Below are positions 49,311-58,495 of a stretch of DNA of 64,000 nucleotides, piece by piece (position 1 is the stretch's first letter; each line of letters begins with the position of its first letter). The DNA comes from Paenibacillus camerounensis (GTDB lineage Bacteria; Bacillota; Bacilli; Paenibacillales; Paenibacillaceae). A program made the translations under genes and the position numbers. Location of the stretch: contig NZ_CCDG010000061.1 of the NCBI RefSeq assembly GCF_000723885.1, positions 81,933 to 145,932 on the forward strand, in the 5' to 3' direction. The notes beneath the pieces are model-generated. The model had not been told where the DNA came from, did no database searches, and saw nothing but the letters and a program-made list of their open reading frames with translations.

Positions 49311-51989
49311 TTATTTCCTTTGGAGTTCCTCATCAATCCGCTCCGGCTCCTGCGGATGCCGGGAGACCAGCCTGACCAGATCCAGCGTCAACACCGGCAG
49401 GATCAGGGGCGCCGGATAGGCCAGATACCTCGGCTCCCACTGCGGGCCGAACTTCTCCTTATACCTGCGCAGTCCCGCGAAGCCGTACCAGTGTCCGCCC
49501 CGTATAAAAACAAGCCGGGCAAGCTTCTCCTCCCGCAGCGCCCCGGAATTCGTGCCGACGCTGGACAGCGGGGCATTGCCGAGGTTGAACCGGGTATAGC
49601 CCTGTGCCTTAGCCCACTCCAGCAGCTGGACGAATAAATAGTCCATCGTACCGTTCGGAGTCTCCTTGCGGTGGCGCATCAGATCGATGGAAATGGTGCG
49701 GCCCCCGTCATAACCCGGGGCAACACTGGCAAAGGCGGCAATCCTGCCCTCTGCCGTGCGCAGCACAGCCACCGGAGCAAGCTGGAGATAGGAACGCTTG
49801 AACCAGCCGAGCGAGAATCCCTTCTCGTTCCGCCCGTCCAGCCACTCCTCAGATACAGAGCTTAGCTCACGCAGCAGTTCCCCGCTGAGCGGCGCTTCAA
49901 TAACAGCGAAGCTGTAGCCTTCGCGTCCAAAACGGTTGCAGACACTGCGCAGGCCTGTGTTTTTGGATCCGCTTAGTGTAAAGTCCGCCAGCTGAACCAC
50001 CGCCTCTTCACCCAGCTTGAAAAAACGGTATCCCTGCTCATGATAGACCGGCAGAAGCTCAGGTGTCGCCTGGTAGAATACAACAGATAACCCGTAGAGG
50101 TCCGCCGCCCTCCGGAACTCGCTGATTGCCCCGTTCAGCAGTTTCCTTGGACCAAGCGGATCACCAAGCACCACAAGCTTGTCCCTTGAACGGGCAAAGG
50201 GAAGCAGGACTTTACCGCCAGCAGCCCAGTAAAAGCGCTTGTCACCCAGAAACAGCATATGGGTCAAAGCATTGCCTGTAGTGCCTGCCAGGAATTGCGT
50301 AAGACGCTCCATGTCCCTGTCACCCAGTATCTCCTCCGCTCTCCGCTGCGGCCGCAGCAAGAACAGCATGGTTACTGCCAGCCAGGATAGAACAAGGCCC
50401 CCGGCAGCCGCAATGGCCGCGTTGCCATGCTGCTGCAGCCATTCGGGCTGCATACCGGCCGGCAGAACCTTCATGAACCCGCGGTGGACATAGCTTCCCA
50501 GCAAGGAATAGCCCAGCGCAATCAGGGAAGTCAGTAACAGCCACAGCAGCGTGCTCTGATTGTTGACCGGTACGCCGATTCTGTAGAATCTTGATCTGGA
50601 GATCCACAGGATCAAGGCCACCACCAGCAGAAATACAGCCTCCTCATAATCGAGACCCTTGGTAAATGCGAACACAGCCCCGCCGCACAGCAGTACGCTT
50701 GTCCAGATATAAGCTCTTCTGACCCGCAGGGAGATGCCTCTTGACAGCAGAATCAGCATAAACCCGATCAGCACGGACAAATGATGGGAGATACGCATAA
50801 TGGGCAGCGACAGCAGCTCTTCGGTCACCTTCAGCCGGTACAGCAGCTCGGGAGTCGCCGCAGACAGCAGCAGCAGAAGCCCGCTGGCCAGCACCAGCTT
50901 GCCGAGCGCCCAGACGCCAAGATCACTCAGAAATGTGTATTGGCCGGGCCAGCCCCAGATTTTTTGCCAGATATTAAGGACCGGTTCAACAAACTCCCCT
51001 TCCCGTCCGGCACTCCGCCTGCTCTGCAGCCCAAGCTCGAGTGCAGCCAGCACAAGACCGATCAGCCAGGGCACGATGTAATAGAACAGCCTGTAGATCA
51101 CAAGCACCGCCATCGCCTGGTCACTGCTGTGCCCGAGCTGGGTAAGTCCAAGCAGCGCAATCAGATCGAACGCCCCGATACCGCCCGGAGCCATGCTTAG
51201 AATCCCCGCTACCGCAGCAACAACATAAATACTGAACAGCACGCTGAATGCTGCACCACCAAGCATCTGGCTGCCGATCACCCAGAAGGTGATGCCGGCT
51301 GTCAGCCATTCAAGCAGCGATGCCCCCACCGAGACCGATACTGTCATCCACGGGGTTCTGCCCCCTCCCCGGTTAATCCACTTCGCAAACAGCGAGGAAC
51401 GCTGAACCATCACAAAAAAAGGCAGGTAAAGCGCCATCCCCCATACCGCAAAAACCAGCCACTCATGCTCGCGGAGCAGCCCTCCGGCAGGCAGCAGACC
51501 GCTGAGAGTTCCCCAGGACAGCAGGGACAGGCCGGTTATCATCAGCGGAGAGAGAAAGACGAGCGCCGGGGTAAGGGAGGCAGCCGGTACTCCGCTTTTT
51601 TTATAGAGCAGTGTGCGCAGCCCGATGCCGGCGATTCCGGCGAAGCCGATCAGATTATTAAAGGTATTGGCAATCCACGCATAGCGGAAGATGCTCCACG
51701 CCCCCACCTGAAAGCGGAAATGACGGCGGATCAAGTAATCGTAAGCGCTCATGACAGCCACCGACAGCAGCGCGGCAGATATCATTGCTGCAACTGCACC
51801 AGCCGACATATGCCGGAGCTCGCGGATGGTAAGCCCAAGATGCACCTGCTTCAGCTCATGCTGACCCTCCCAATAGACCAGCCCGATGATCGCCAGCGGA
51901 AAAAACGCCCTTACCGCCCTGATGCGGTAAATATATAAAAGCAGCCGTACAATACGGAAACGTTCCAGTGTCTGTTTTATTGAATGCAT
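49311..51989 (-). CDS. mprF: phosphatidylglycerol lysyltransferase/flippase
   Basis: 892 residues from ATG 51989, chosen because AGGAGG lies six bases upstream; the open frame extends 78 codons further without a site. N-terminal flippase domain with about 14 TM helices (includes GFAGIAGIGLRTLLYKKSGV, AVAGILSMAPGGIGAFDLIAL in pieces), then a cytoplasmic GNAT-like synthase (~540-870; FLGDKRFYWAAGGKVLLPFARSRDKLVVLGDPLG in pieces, RFNLGNAPLSSVG). Transfers an amino acid, usually lysine from Lys-tRNA, to phosphatidylglycerol and flips the product outward, lowering surface charge and raising resistance to cationic peptides. Confidence 0.92.
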   Translation of the reverse strand: MHSIKQTLERFRIVRLLLYIYRIRAVRAFFPLAIIGLVYWEGQHELKQVHLGLTIRELRHMSAGAVAAMISAALLSVAVMSAYDYLIRRHFRFQVGAWSIFRYAWIANTFNNLIGFAGIAGIGLRTLLYKKSGVPAASLTPALVFLSPLMITGLSLLSWGTLSGLLPAGGLLREHEWLVFAVWGMALYLPFFVMVQRSSLFAKWINRGGGRTPWMTVSVSVGASLLEWLTAGITFWVIGSQMLGGAAFSVLFSIYVVAAVAGILSMAPGGIGAFDLIALLGLTQLGHSSDQAMAVLVIYRLFYYIVPWLIGLVLAALELGLQSRRSAGREGEFVEPVLNIWQKIWGWPGQYTFLSDLGVWALGKLVLASGLLLLLSAATPELLYRLKVTEELLSLPIMRISHHLSVLIGFMLILLSRGISLRVRRAYIWTSVLLCGGAVFAFTKGLDYEEAVFLLVVALILWISRSRFYRIGVPVNNQSTLLWLLLTSLIALGYSLLGSYVHRGFMKVLPAGMQPEWLQQHGNAAIAAAGGLVLSWLAVTMLFLLRPQRRAEEILGDRDMERLTQFLAGTTGNALTHMLFLGDKRFYWAAGGKVLLPFARSRDKLVVLGDPLGPRKLLNGAISEFRRAADLYGLSVVFYQATPELLPVYHEQGYRFFKLGEEAVVQLADFTLSGSKNTGLRSVCNRFGREGYSFAVIEAPLSGELLRELSSVSEEWLDGRNEKGFSLGWFKRSYLQLAPVAVLRTAEGRIAAFASVAPGYDGGRTISIDLMRHRKETPNGTMDYLFVQLLEWAKAQGYTRFNLGNAPLSSVGTNSGALREEKLARLVFIRGGHWYGFAGLRRYKEKFGPQWEPRYLAYPAPLILPVLTLDLVRLVSRHPQEPERIDEELQRK

Positions 51990-52102
51990 AAGTGCCTCCT
52001 GCGTTACTTCGGCCGCGTATGTAATGAATTGGACCCTTCCACAGCCTCTTCTTGCCTTCATTATACCAATTACAGGAACGTTAGGCTCGCGTACGGCCGC
52101 AC

Positions 52103-52142
52103 AAAAAAGAGGACTTCCCTCACGGCAAAGGATGTCCTCTTT
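52103..52142 (-). terminator. intrinsic terminator of the FlxA-like gene
   Basis: AAAGAGGAC/GTCCTCTTT stem with a 19-base loop and six T residues on the minus strand. Confidence 0.8.
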
Positions 52143-52173
52143 CTGGAATAGCTGCTGTGGTGCAGATGCAGGA

Positions 52174-52527
52174 TCAGACCCGGATATCGAATCTGCCTTC
52201 GCTGTCGGTTGTCGCAGTTGCAATCTGTGCTGCGCTGGCAGCCTTCAACAGATTGTTGTCTGCAGGTTTTTCAGACTGTGCGCTTTGAGCCGCCGAAGAA
52301 GAACCGCTGCTATTGGACTTTTGGGCGATCTGCGTTTCAATCTGCTTAATCTGCTGCTCGAGCTGCTTTGTTTTGGTTTCCTTCGTCTTCTCATCGTCCT
52401 TGCTGGCTTCGACCTTTTCAAGTTCGGCCTCCAGCTTCGCTTTTTGCTTCTCAAGTGCGCTGGTATCAGTAGCGCTGGATGAGGTGTAGGAAGTTGAAGC
52501 TGTGGACGTTGCGGATGAAATATTCAA
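52174..52527 (-). CDS. FlxA-like coiled-coil protein
   Basis: 117 residues from TTG 52527 (GGGGG seven bases upstream). A Ser/Thr-rich head (NISSATSTASTSYTSSSATD), one strong coiled coil (~29-72; LEKQKAKLEAELEKVEAS, KQLEQQIKQIETQIAQK) and a loose Ser/Ala tail ending EGRFDIRV. Layout fits the FlxA-like family, small proteins of unknown role sometimes tied to flagellar regulation. No signal peptide. Single gene with its own terminator. Confidence 0.6.
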   Translation of the reverse strand: MNISSATSTASTSYTSSSATDTSALEKQKAKLEAELEKVEASKDDEKTKETKTKQLEQQIKQIETQIAQKSNSSGSSSAAQSAQSEKPADNNLLKAASAAQIATATTDSEGRFDIRV

Positions 52528-52628
52528 TCCTGTTCCCCCTTTCACCATTCAATATATACCCATTAGCAAAATGTAACGTTAAAATGGGCTGAAAGTTTGC
52601 TGAAAGTGAGGGATGGCAGAGCAGCCTG

Positions 52629-53522
52629 CTACACCTGTTTTTCTACTCCCGGAGCTGCCGCCGGACGGGGTCTACGGTTAATCAGCAGCACGCCCAGCAG
52701 AATAATCACAAGTCCTGCCAGTGTATTCACATAGATAGGCTCATTCAGAAAAAGCGCGCCCCACATCAGCCCGAATACCGGCACCAGAAAAGTGACGCTG
52801 ACGGTCTTTACCGCACCTACACTCTGGATCAGGTAAAAATACAGGAGATAGGCCACAGCTGTGCAGATTAGGGAAAGCCCGAGGACAGAGTATACGGCTG
52901 CGGCTGAAGGCAGCTGCTTCGGGGCAAAAATGACTGCCAGCGGAAGCAGTACAACGGCGGCTCCAAGCTGCTGGCCGGCTGCCAGCGTCAGCGGAGCCAG
53001 CCCGCGGCCCGCGCGCGCAGCGTACAAGCCGCCGAAGCCGTAAGCCAGCGCAGCACCGAGTGAATAGAGCACGGACAGCAGCGTTGTTCCGGTAAGCGGA
53101 ACAGGACTCCAGCCGACCAGAACCGCTACGCCGGCCAGGCCTATAATCAGCCCGATGGATTTGGACAGCCCGGGTCTCTCATGCTTGATGCCCCAGGCGG
53201 CAAGCGCCGCAAACATGGGGGTAGTGGCATTAAGAATGGCTGCCAGCGAAGCATTCAGCTCCAGCTCGGCCATACAGATCAGCGTGAACGGCAATGCGGC
53301 ATTCAAGGCGCCGAGCAGCAGGAACGGCTTCCAGTGCCGGAGCAGCGCCAGCTGCTTGCGGGTTATCTTGGCATACAGCAGCAGCGCCGCAGCTGCCAGC
53401 GCTACGCGGAGCTCGGTTGTAAACACCGGTCCCAGCTCAGGCGAGGCAATCCGCATAAACAGGAATGATGCGCCCCAGGCAAAGGCCAGCAGCAGCAGTA
53501 CGGTAAAGTCCTTACGGCTCAT
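52629..53522 (-). CDS. EamA/DMT-family transporter
   Basis: 297 residues with ten TM helices made of two EamA repeats: FAWGASFLFMRIASPELGPVF with the first repeat, and ALAYGFGGLYAARAGRGLAPL and FLVPVFGLMWGALFLNEPI in the second. Members export amino acids or metabolites. Its ATG overlaps the stop of the upstream MFS gene (ATGA), with GGGAAGGGGG as site, so the two exporters are one operon and coupled. Substrate unknown. Confidence 0.85.
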   Translation of the reverse strand: MSRKDFTVLLLLAFAWGASFLFMRIASPELGPVFTTELRVALAAAALLLYAKITRKQLALLRHWKPFLLLGALNAALPFTLICMAELELNASLAAILNATTPMFAALAAWGIKHERPGLSKSIGLIIGLAGVAVLVGWSPVPLTGTTLLSVLYSLGAALAYGFGGLYAARAGRGLAPLTLAAGQQLGAAVVLLPLAVIFAPKQLPSAAAVYSVLGLSLICTAVAYLLYFYLIQSVGAVKTVSVTFLVPVFGLMWGALFLNEPIYVNTLAGLVIILLGVLLINRRPRPAAAPGVEKQV

Positions 53523-54758
53523 CTGCGTCCCCCTTCCCTGCCTCTGCAGAGCAGCAGGTAGGACAAAACGGACAGCAGACCGGCTGCCGAAATCACAACA
53601 GCCATCGGAACCGCCGTTCCCTCGCCGCCAAGGCCGACCAGCGGTGCGACACAGCCGCCCAGCAGCAGCGGCAGCAGTCCAAGCAGCGCTGATGCACTGC
53701 CAGCCGTCTCCGCCTGATCCTGCATAGCCAGCGAGAAGGTTGTCGTACTGATCATCCCGACGCTTGCGACAACGGCCAGCAGACAAAACAGAATCGGCCA
53801 CAGGCCCGCTCCGGCGAGAACAGCGGCCAGCAGCAGCACTCCGCCCAGCGCACAGAGCAGCAGTCCGACGGCAAGCAGCTTACGCTCACCGTATCTTCCG
53901 GATAATCTGCCGGCAATCTGGCCGGTAACAATAATGCCGAGACCGTTCACGGCAAAAATCAGGCTGTACAGCTGCGGAGAAACCCCGAACATATTTTGCA
54001 GCACAAAGGAGGAGCCGGAAATATAGGCAAACATCGCCGCCATTACAAAGCTCTGTGACAGCGCATAGCCCATAAACCGCTTGTTGCGGAGCAAGCTGCG
54101 GAAGGTCAGGAGCGTGCCCTTCAGGCCGCTTTTTACGCGGCGTTCCTTAGGCAGCGTCTCCGGCAGGCGCAGTACAATCATTGCGCAAAAAAGCAGGCCC
54201 GCTACAAACAGCACAATGAACACGCCCTGCCAGTTCGTTACTCTCAGCAGCTGTCCGCCGATAATCGGGGCGAGGATCGGCCCCAGCCCGTTTACAATCA
54301 TCAGGAGCGAAAAAAACTTGGTTAATTCTGGGCCGCTGTACAGATCGCGGACCGCAGCGCGGGAGATAACCACGCCCACAGAGCCCGCCAGCCCCTGGAT
54401 AAAGCGAAGCACAATCAGCACCCCGATGGACGGGCTGAAGGCACATAGCAGGGAGGCTATCGTATAAATCAGCATCCCGATCAGCAGCGGACCCCGGCGT
54501 CCGTGCATATCGCTAAGCGGTCCTGCTGCCAGCTGGCCTGAGGCCAGTCCCAGCAGAAAGAAGGTCAGACTAAGCTGCACCAGCGCAGCGCTGGTGCCAA
54601 AATGCCGGGCAAGCTCCGGCAGCGCCGGCAGGTACATATCGATCGACAAACGGGCCGATTGTAGCAATTGCGCCCAGAATAACAGCCAGCTGCAGCCGCT
54701 GGCTGCGGGAGGGACCTTCTGCCGCAAGCATGCGGCTATCCATTTTTTCTCTAATCAT
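53519..54758 (-). pseudogene. Bcr/CflA-type MFS drug exporter, frameshifted near the N-terminus
   Basis: The main frame gives a 12-TM MFS protein with LSIDMYLPALPELARHFGTS, the motif A GPLSDMHGRRGPLLIG, RFIQGLAGSVGVVISRAAVRD and PETLPKERR, all typical of Bcr/CflA exporters. Its first helix is missing in that frame but present in another: from ATG 54758 the sequence reads through SQRLQLAVILGAIATIGP and then breaks at GTTTGTCG. Removing one T from the TTT (A run 54648-54650 on the plus strand) joins ...IGP to LSIDMYLP. Either a real one-base insertion that inactivates the gene or a sequencing error. The overlap with the EamA gene is intact. Confidence 0.75.
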
Positions 54759-54950
54759 GTTACTGTGACGCCAACCTTTCTGCAGCAGCCTTTACGGCCT
54801 GTTTTTAGTAATCTTCATACTAACTGATGAGGGCCGGAGTATTCAATGCTATTTTCGCGGAACTGCACCAGCCCTTGCCCTGCTGCGCATCAATATCAAG
54901 CGGAAACATAAGGATTATTGATAACGTAGAGCTTATACATTCTTATATTC

Positions 54951-54973
54951 AGAAAGAAAGACCCCGAGGGGCC
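54951..54973 (-). terminator. intrinsic terminator of the AAA+ gene
   Basis: GGCCC/GGGTC stem with loop CTCG followed by TTTCTTTCT, 34 bases after the stop. Confidence 0.6.
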
Positions 54974-55006
54974 TTCGCCTGCACCCTGCCGGAGTCTCCT
55001 GTACAC

Positions 55007-55825
55007 TCACTTCACTCTGACCAGATTGTATTCACCGAATGCTTCACGAATCAGACCGGAATCCAGCGCAATATCCGCTATAATGGCCTTACGTCTGGCC
55101 TTCAGCACAATCTGCTCGATATCGGCAAAGCTGCACCCGGCCAGCAGCTCCGCTGTCTCCTCAACCAGGCCGGCTGATTCCCGGTCACCGCCGACCAGTA
55201 GTCTGGTGTATTCCAGCCTGCCCGCCTCATCCGGCGGCGAATACGTCATTCTTGTGTCAAAACGCCGCCAGACCGCCGGGTCCAGCTCCTCCTCCAGATT
55301 GGTTGCGGCAATAAATACACTCTCACCTGCGAACTCATCAAGGCATTGCAGCAGGGTATTGACGACACGCGCCATCTCCTTCACCTCATCTCCGGAGTCA
55401 CGCATCCGTCCCAGCACATCAAATTCATCAAGAAACAGTACACACGGCACCCCGGCAGCATAATCAAAAACCTTCCGCACATTGCTGGCCGTCTCCCCCA
55501 AATGGCTGTGAATTACCGTATCCAGACGGACCAGGACAAGCGGCAGGTCCAGCCGGCGGGCCAGGTGAAAAGCAGTCAGCGTCTTGCCCGTGCCGGGCGG
55601 GCCGAACATCACCAGCTTATTGGGCAGAGGCACATCTGCCGCTGCGAACCGCTCCTTCATGCCGAGGATCGTAATGAACTCATCCACAATCGTACGGTTC
55701 TGCCGGCTCAGCACAATGTGCTTTGCCTTCCGCGCGCATTCCTTTGGCGTATACACACTCGCCATATCAAGCCCCTTAGCCCGGGGCAGCCGGGCTTGGC
55801 TGTTGTTTTTTTTGCTGCTGTTCAC
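55007..55825 (-). CDS. AAA+ ATPase (FtsH/katanin-like core)
   Basis: 272 residues. Walker A GPPGTGKT, pore-like loop region TVIHSHLGETASN, Walker B CVLFLDEFD, sensor 1 FIAATNLE and the arginine-finger stretch VWRRFDTRM. Resembles the ATPase core of FtsH- or Cdc48-type proteins without a protease or membrane part, so likely a remodelling ATPase of unknown target. Start is GTG 55825 with AAGGAG eleven bases upstream. The N-terminal basic tail has no other domain. Single gene. Confidence 0.8.
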   Translation of the reverse strand: MNSSKKNNSQARLPRAKGLDMASVYTPKECARKAKHIVLSRQNRTIVDEFITILGMKERFAAADVPLPNKLVMFGPPGTGKTLTAFHLARRLDLPLVLVRLDTVIHSHLGETASNVRKVFDYAAGVPCVLFLDEFDVLGRMRDSGDEVKEMARVVNTLLQCLDEFAGESVFIAATNLEEELDPAVWRRFDTRMTYSPPDEAGRLEYTRLLVGGDRESAGLVEETAELLAGCSFADIEQIVLKARRKAIIADIALDSGLIREAFGEYNLVRVK

Positions 55826-56309
55826 GTTAGGTCGTGCTCCTTATGCTTATAGCCGGATATGATTTTACCTAAATAGTAATATTTACGATTAGAATCATAG
55901 CAGAGTCTGGAGCAAAATGCTACCCGGCGATTGCGCCACAGCAGCTGAGTAACGCAGGGTACGGTTAAGCATCGGGCTTCTGGGGCTGGGCCGAGGTTGG
56001 GCCGCATGGGCTACATTAGTGGGATTATTCCCCTTGGTCGCACCGGTAGGGGGCTGGTTGAGCCCGGTTAGTGGATGATCCAGCGCGGCTGCCCATGTTT
56101 ATTAGTACACAAAAACCGCCCGCAGGAGCTCCCATGAGCTTCAAATCCCTCATGTCGGCGGCCCCGCGGGCAGTTGTGTTATAGGCAATCATGTTACTGG
56201 TGTTAGTCACTACTATATGAACAACCGATAGCCCTGGTCCTGCTGCTGATACTAATGGTATCCCTGACTGTAACACCATATTCTCTGCAAGCCGACTGCG
56301 CGCCCAAGC
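55826..56309. other. intergenic region with large hairpin
   Basis: About 480 bases. Near the AAA+ gene it is AT-rich and presumably holds its promoter. The middle is GC-rich and without a credible gene. The large hairpin at 56107-56179 lies 130 bases downstream of mhqD. Two short open frames here have no ribosome binding site or recognisable product. Confidence 0.45.
56107..56179 (-). terminator. large two-tier hairpin, possible terminator or structured RNA
   Basis: On the minus strand an outer stem (ACACAA, then GCCCGC paired with GCGGGC, then TTGTGT) encloses an inner CATGAG/CTCATG stem with a 10-base loop. The 3' arm is followed by GGTTTTTGTG. It could end the mhqD transcript although it lies far from the stop; it may instead be a small structured RNA. 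Confidence 0.4.
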
Positions 56310-56918
56310 TTACTTGCCCTGCTGCCCAAGCCAGCTTCTGGCTGCTTCGACCTCTGATGTGCTCAGGCGGTGCCCCTGATTGCCCCAATGGGTAACAACC
56401 TCAGCTCCGGCGGTCTGCAGCAGCTGCCCCAGCTCCTCTGTCTCCTCAGCCCGGATCAGCGGGTCATTCGTGCCGGCACCGATGAAGACCGCAGTATCTG
56501 CAAGAGATGGCAGGTCAAGCCCCCGCAGCGGAACCATCGGATGCAGCAGCACCGCAGAGCGGAAAACCGGCCCGTAGTGGAACAGCAGGCTGCCTGCGAT
56601 ATTGGCTCCGTTGGAGTAGCCGACGGCAACGAGATTGCTGCTGTCGAAGCCGTACTGCTCCGCTGCACTGTCCAGGAACTGCTTCACCTCATGAGTGCGG
56701 AAGATGAGATCCTCCTCATCGAACACACCTTCGGCGAGCCGGCGGAAGTAACGCGGCATGCCATTCTCCAGTACGTTACCCCGGATTCCCAGAACCGAAG
56801 AGCCGGGAGACAGCATCTCCGCCAGCGGAAGCAGATCGTGCTCATTGCCTCCCGTACCATGGAATAATACCAGAGTCGGCCGGCTGGCATCTGTACCCTT
56901 TTTAAAAACATGAATCAT
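56310..56918 (-). CDS. mhqD: MhqD-type alpha/beta hydrolase
   Basis: 202 residues of the carboxylesterase/phospholipase-like fold: LVLFHGTGGNEHDLLPLAE (oxyanion loop), nucleophile Ser in VGYSNGANIAG, Asp in GAGTNDPLI and His in GNQGHRLS. ATGA overlap with the mhqO gene. In Bacillus subtilis mhqD belongs to the MhqR regulon, induced by methylhydroquinone and catechol; the hydrolase is thought to act on quinone adducts or ring-cleavage products. Same operon order here supports the name. Confidence 0.85.
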   Translation of the reverse strand: MIHVFKKGTDASRPTLVLFHGTGGNEHDLLPLAEMLSPGSSVLGIRGNVLENGMPRYFRRLAEGVFDEEDLIFRTHEVKQFLDSAAEQYGFDSSNLVAVGYSNGANIAGSLLFHYGPVFRSAVLLHPMVPLRGLDLPSLADTAVFIGAGTNDPLIRAEETEELGQLLQTAGAEVVTHWGNQGHRLSTSEVEAARSWLGQQGK

Positions 56919-57865
56919 ACCCGGTTCACCTCCACTTCACGAATCTCGAATGGACTCAGCTTCGCTTCAATTACCGCACGGTTTGGTTCAAACCACGCCG
57001 GCAGCATCAGCTTCTCACCCAGCTTGTCAGCATCCTCGTCCCGGGCAAAGCCCGGAGGATCGGTAGCAATCTCGAACAGGATGCCGCCCTCCTCACGGAA
57101 GTAAATGGCGTTAAAATACTGGCGGTCCTGCACCGGAGTCGGCTGATAGCCGTGGTTCTGCACAACATGTCCCCACTGAAGCTGCTCGGCATCATCCTTG
57201 GCACGCCAGGCGATATGATGCACGGTACCTGTACCGCCGCCGCCTTGCGGCACCGGGGTCCCTTTCAGATCAATAATATTGCCGATGTCTGCTGAGGAAC
57301 GGTAACGGATATACCCGTCGCCCTCGGCAATCTGCTCAAGGCCAAGCGTGCGGGTCAGCGTATCTGCTGTCCGTTCAGGGTTTGTGCTGTAGAGAACAGC
57401 TCCGCCAAAGCCCTTAATCGCATGCTCGGCAGGAACTCCGCCGAATGACCAGGCGCTGAGCGCACCAGCCTCCCGTTCCACCAGCTCGATCCGCAGGCCG
57501 TCATAATCCGCGAACGACAGGTACGATTCCGCAATCCGCGTTACCTTGGTCACCGGAATCCGGTAGTCAGCCAGCCGCTGCTCCCAGAAGCCCAGTGAAC
57601 CGGCCGGTACAGCATAGGTAGTTACTCCAACCTGGCCGCCGCCGATTCTGCCTTTGCGTCCGGTTGCCCAAGGGAAGAAGGTGATGATAGTACCCGGAGA
57701 ACCCTGCTCATCCCCGAAATAGAGATGGTAGACCTCCGGGACATCAAAGTTAATCGTCTTTTTTACAAGTCTGAGCCCAAGAATGCCGGCATAGAAATCA
57801 GCATTTTGCTGCGCATCTCTGACAAAAGCGGTAATATGGTGAATCCCTGCAGTTTGAAGTGTCAT
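56915..57865 (-). CDS. mhqO: ring-cleaving dioxygenase MhqO, glyoxalase family
   Basis: 316 residues with two vicinal-oxygen-chelate modules: GIHHITAFVRDAQQNADFYAGILGLRLVKKT in pieces at the start and GTVHHIAWRAKDDAEQLQW in the middle. Metal ligands are expected from the two HH pairs and the Glu in GILFEIATDPPGF. DGLRIELVERE closes module 1. Extradiol-type cleavage of hydroquinone- or catechol-like compounds is the accepted role. Middle gene of doxX-mhqO-mhqD; quinone-induced expression through MhqR is inferred from operator sites upstream. Confidence 0.87.
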   Translation of the reverse strand: MTLQTAGIHHITAFVRDAQQNADFYAGILGLRLVKKTINFDVPEVYHLYFGDEQGSPGTIITFFPWATGRKGRIGGGQVGVTTYAVPAGSLGFWEQRLADYRIPVTKVTRIAESYLSFADYDGLRIELVEREAGALSAWSFGGVPAEHAIKGFGGAVLYSTNPERTADTLTRTLGLEQIAEGDGYIRYRSSADIGNIIDLKGTPVPQGGGGTGTVHHIAWRAKDDAEQLQWGHVVQNHGYQPTPVQDRQYFNAIYFREEGGILFEIATDPPGFARDEDADKLGEKLMLPAWFEPNRAVIEAKLSPFEIREVEVNRV

Positions 57866-57884
57866 TATTCCATCTCCTTATAGA

Positions 57885-58286
57885 TTAGTTGAACAAGAGG
57901 GCATCCAGCGAAATCGACCCGGGTCCGGTCAAGGCAACAGCTACTGCGACAACCAGAACAGTCAGCGGGAACTCAATTCCGTTAGCCGTCGACCAGAAGC
58001 CGTTTGGAGCATGAACCTTGATAATTGCCCCGAGCATTGTAGCCGCAATCAGGACCGCCGCCACCGGTGTCAGCAGTCCTGCTGCGAACAGCACCCCGCC
58101 AGCAAGCTCCATAATTCCAGCCGTGACTGCCATCGCAACCCCCGGTTTAATACCAATGGATTCCATCCAGCCGCCCGTTCCTTTGGGACCGTATCCTCCG
58201 AACCAGCCGAACAGCTTTTGCGCACCATGCCCGATAAAAGCAACACCAATTACCAATCTGAGTAACAATAATCCTACACTAACCAT
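57885..58286 (-). CDS. DoxX family membrane protein (MhqP-like)
   Basis: 133 residues, four TM helices. DoxX pattern: LRLVIGVAFIGHGAQKLFGWFGGYG, GIMELAGGVLFAAGLLTPVAA and HAPNGFWSTANGIEFPLTVL. The start at 58286 has TGGAGC nine bases upstream. Equivalent to MhqP, the membrane protein of the MhqR regulon, possibly a partner that moves electrons or handles quinones. First gene of the operon, behind a promoter with a palindromic operator. Confidence 0.85.
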   Translation of the reverse strand: MVSVGLLLLRLVIGVAFIGHGAQKLFGWFGGYGPKGTGGWMESIGIKPGVAMAVTAGIMELAGGVLFAAGLLTPVAAVLIAATMLGAIIKVHAPNGFWSTANGIEFPLTVLVVAVAVALTGPGSISLDALLFN

Positions 58287-58315
58287 ATTAAACACGCTCC
58301 ATTCTCTTCTTTTTA

Positions 58316-58343
58316 ATTATCTTAACATTAAGATATGGTTCAA
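58316..58343 (-). promoter_or_regulatory. promoter with MhqR-type operator before doxX-mhqO-mhqD
   Basis: On the minus strand TTGAAC (58343-58338), 16-bp spacer, GATAAT (58321-58316). The spacer holds a perfect inverted repeat TATCTTAA-CA-TTAAGATA (58318-58335), which also overlaps the -10. This position would block polymerase when a repressor is bound. Confidence 0.65.
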
Positions 58344-58495
58344 AAATTTTTAGCCTTCTTAGACTATTTTTATCTCTAACTTCTAACTAAACGCCCGGTG
58401 GATCAGGCAAAGCCCAGCAAGCTCTTGGTCCGGGTTGGCCTGTCAGGGATAAGGCGGCAGCCGGCGTGCTGCACCGTATAATCTGTTAAAAGATG

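Noticed and set aside
56025..56279. 84-codon minus-strand open frame downstream of mhqD
   Set aside because: Overlaps the large hairpin, lacks a ribosome binding site and has an irregular composition.
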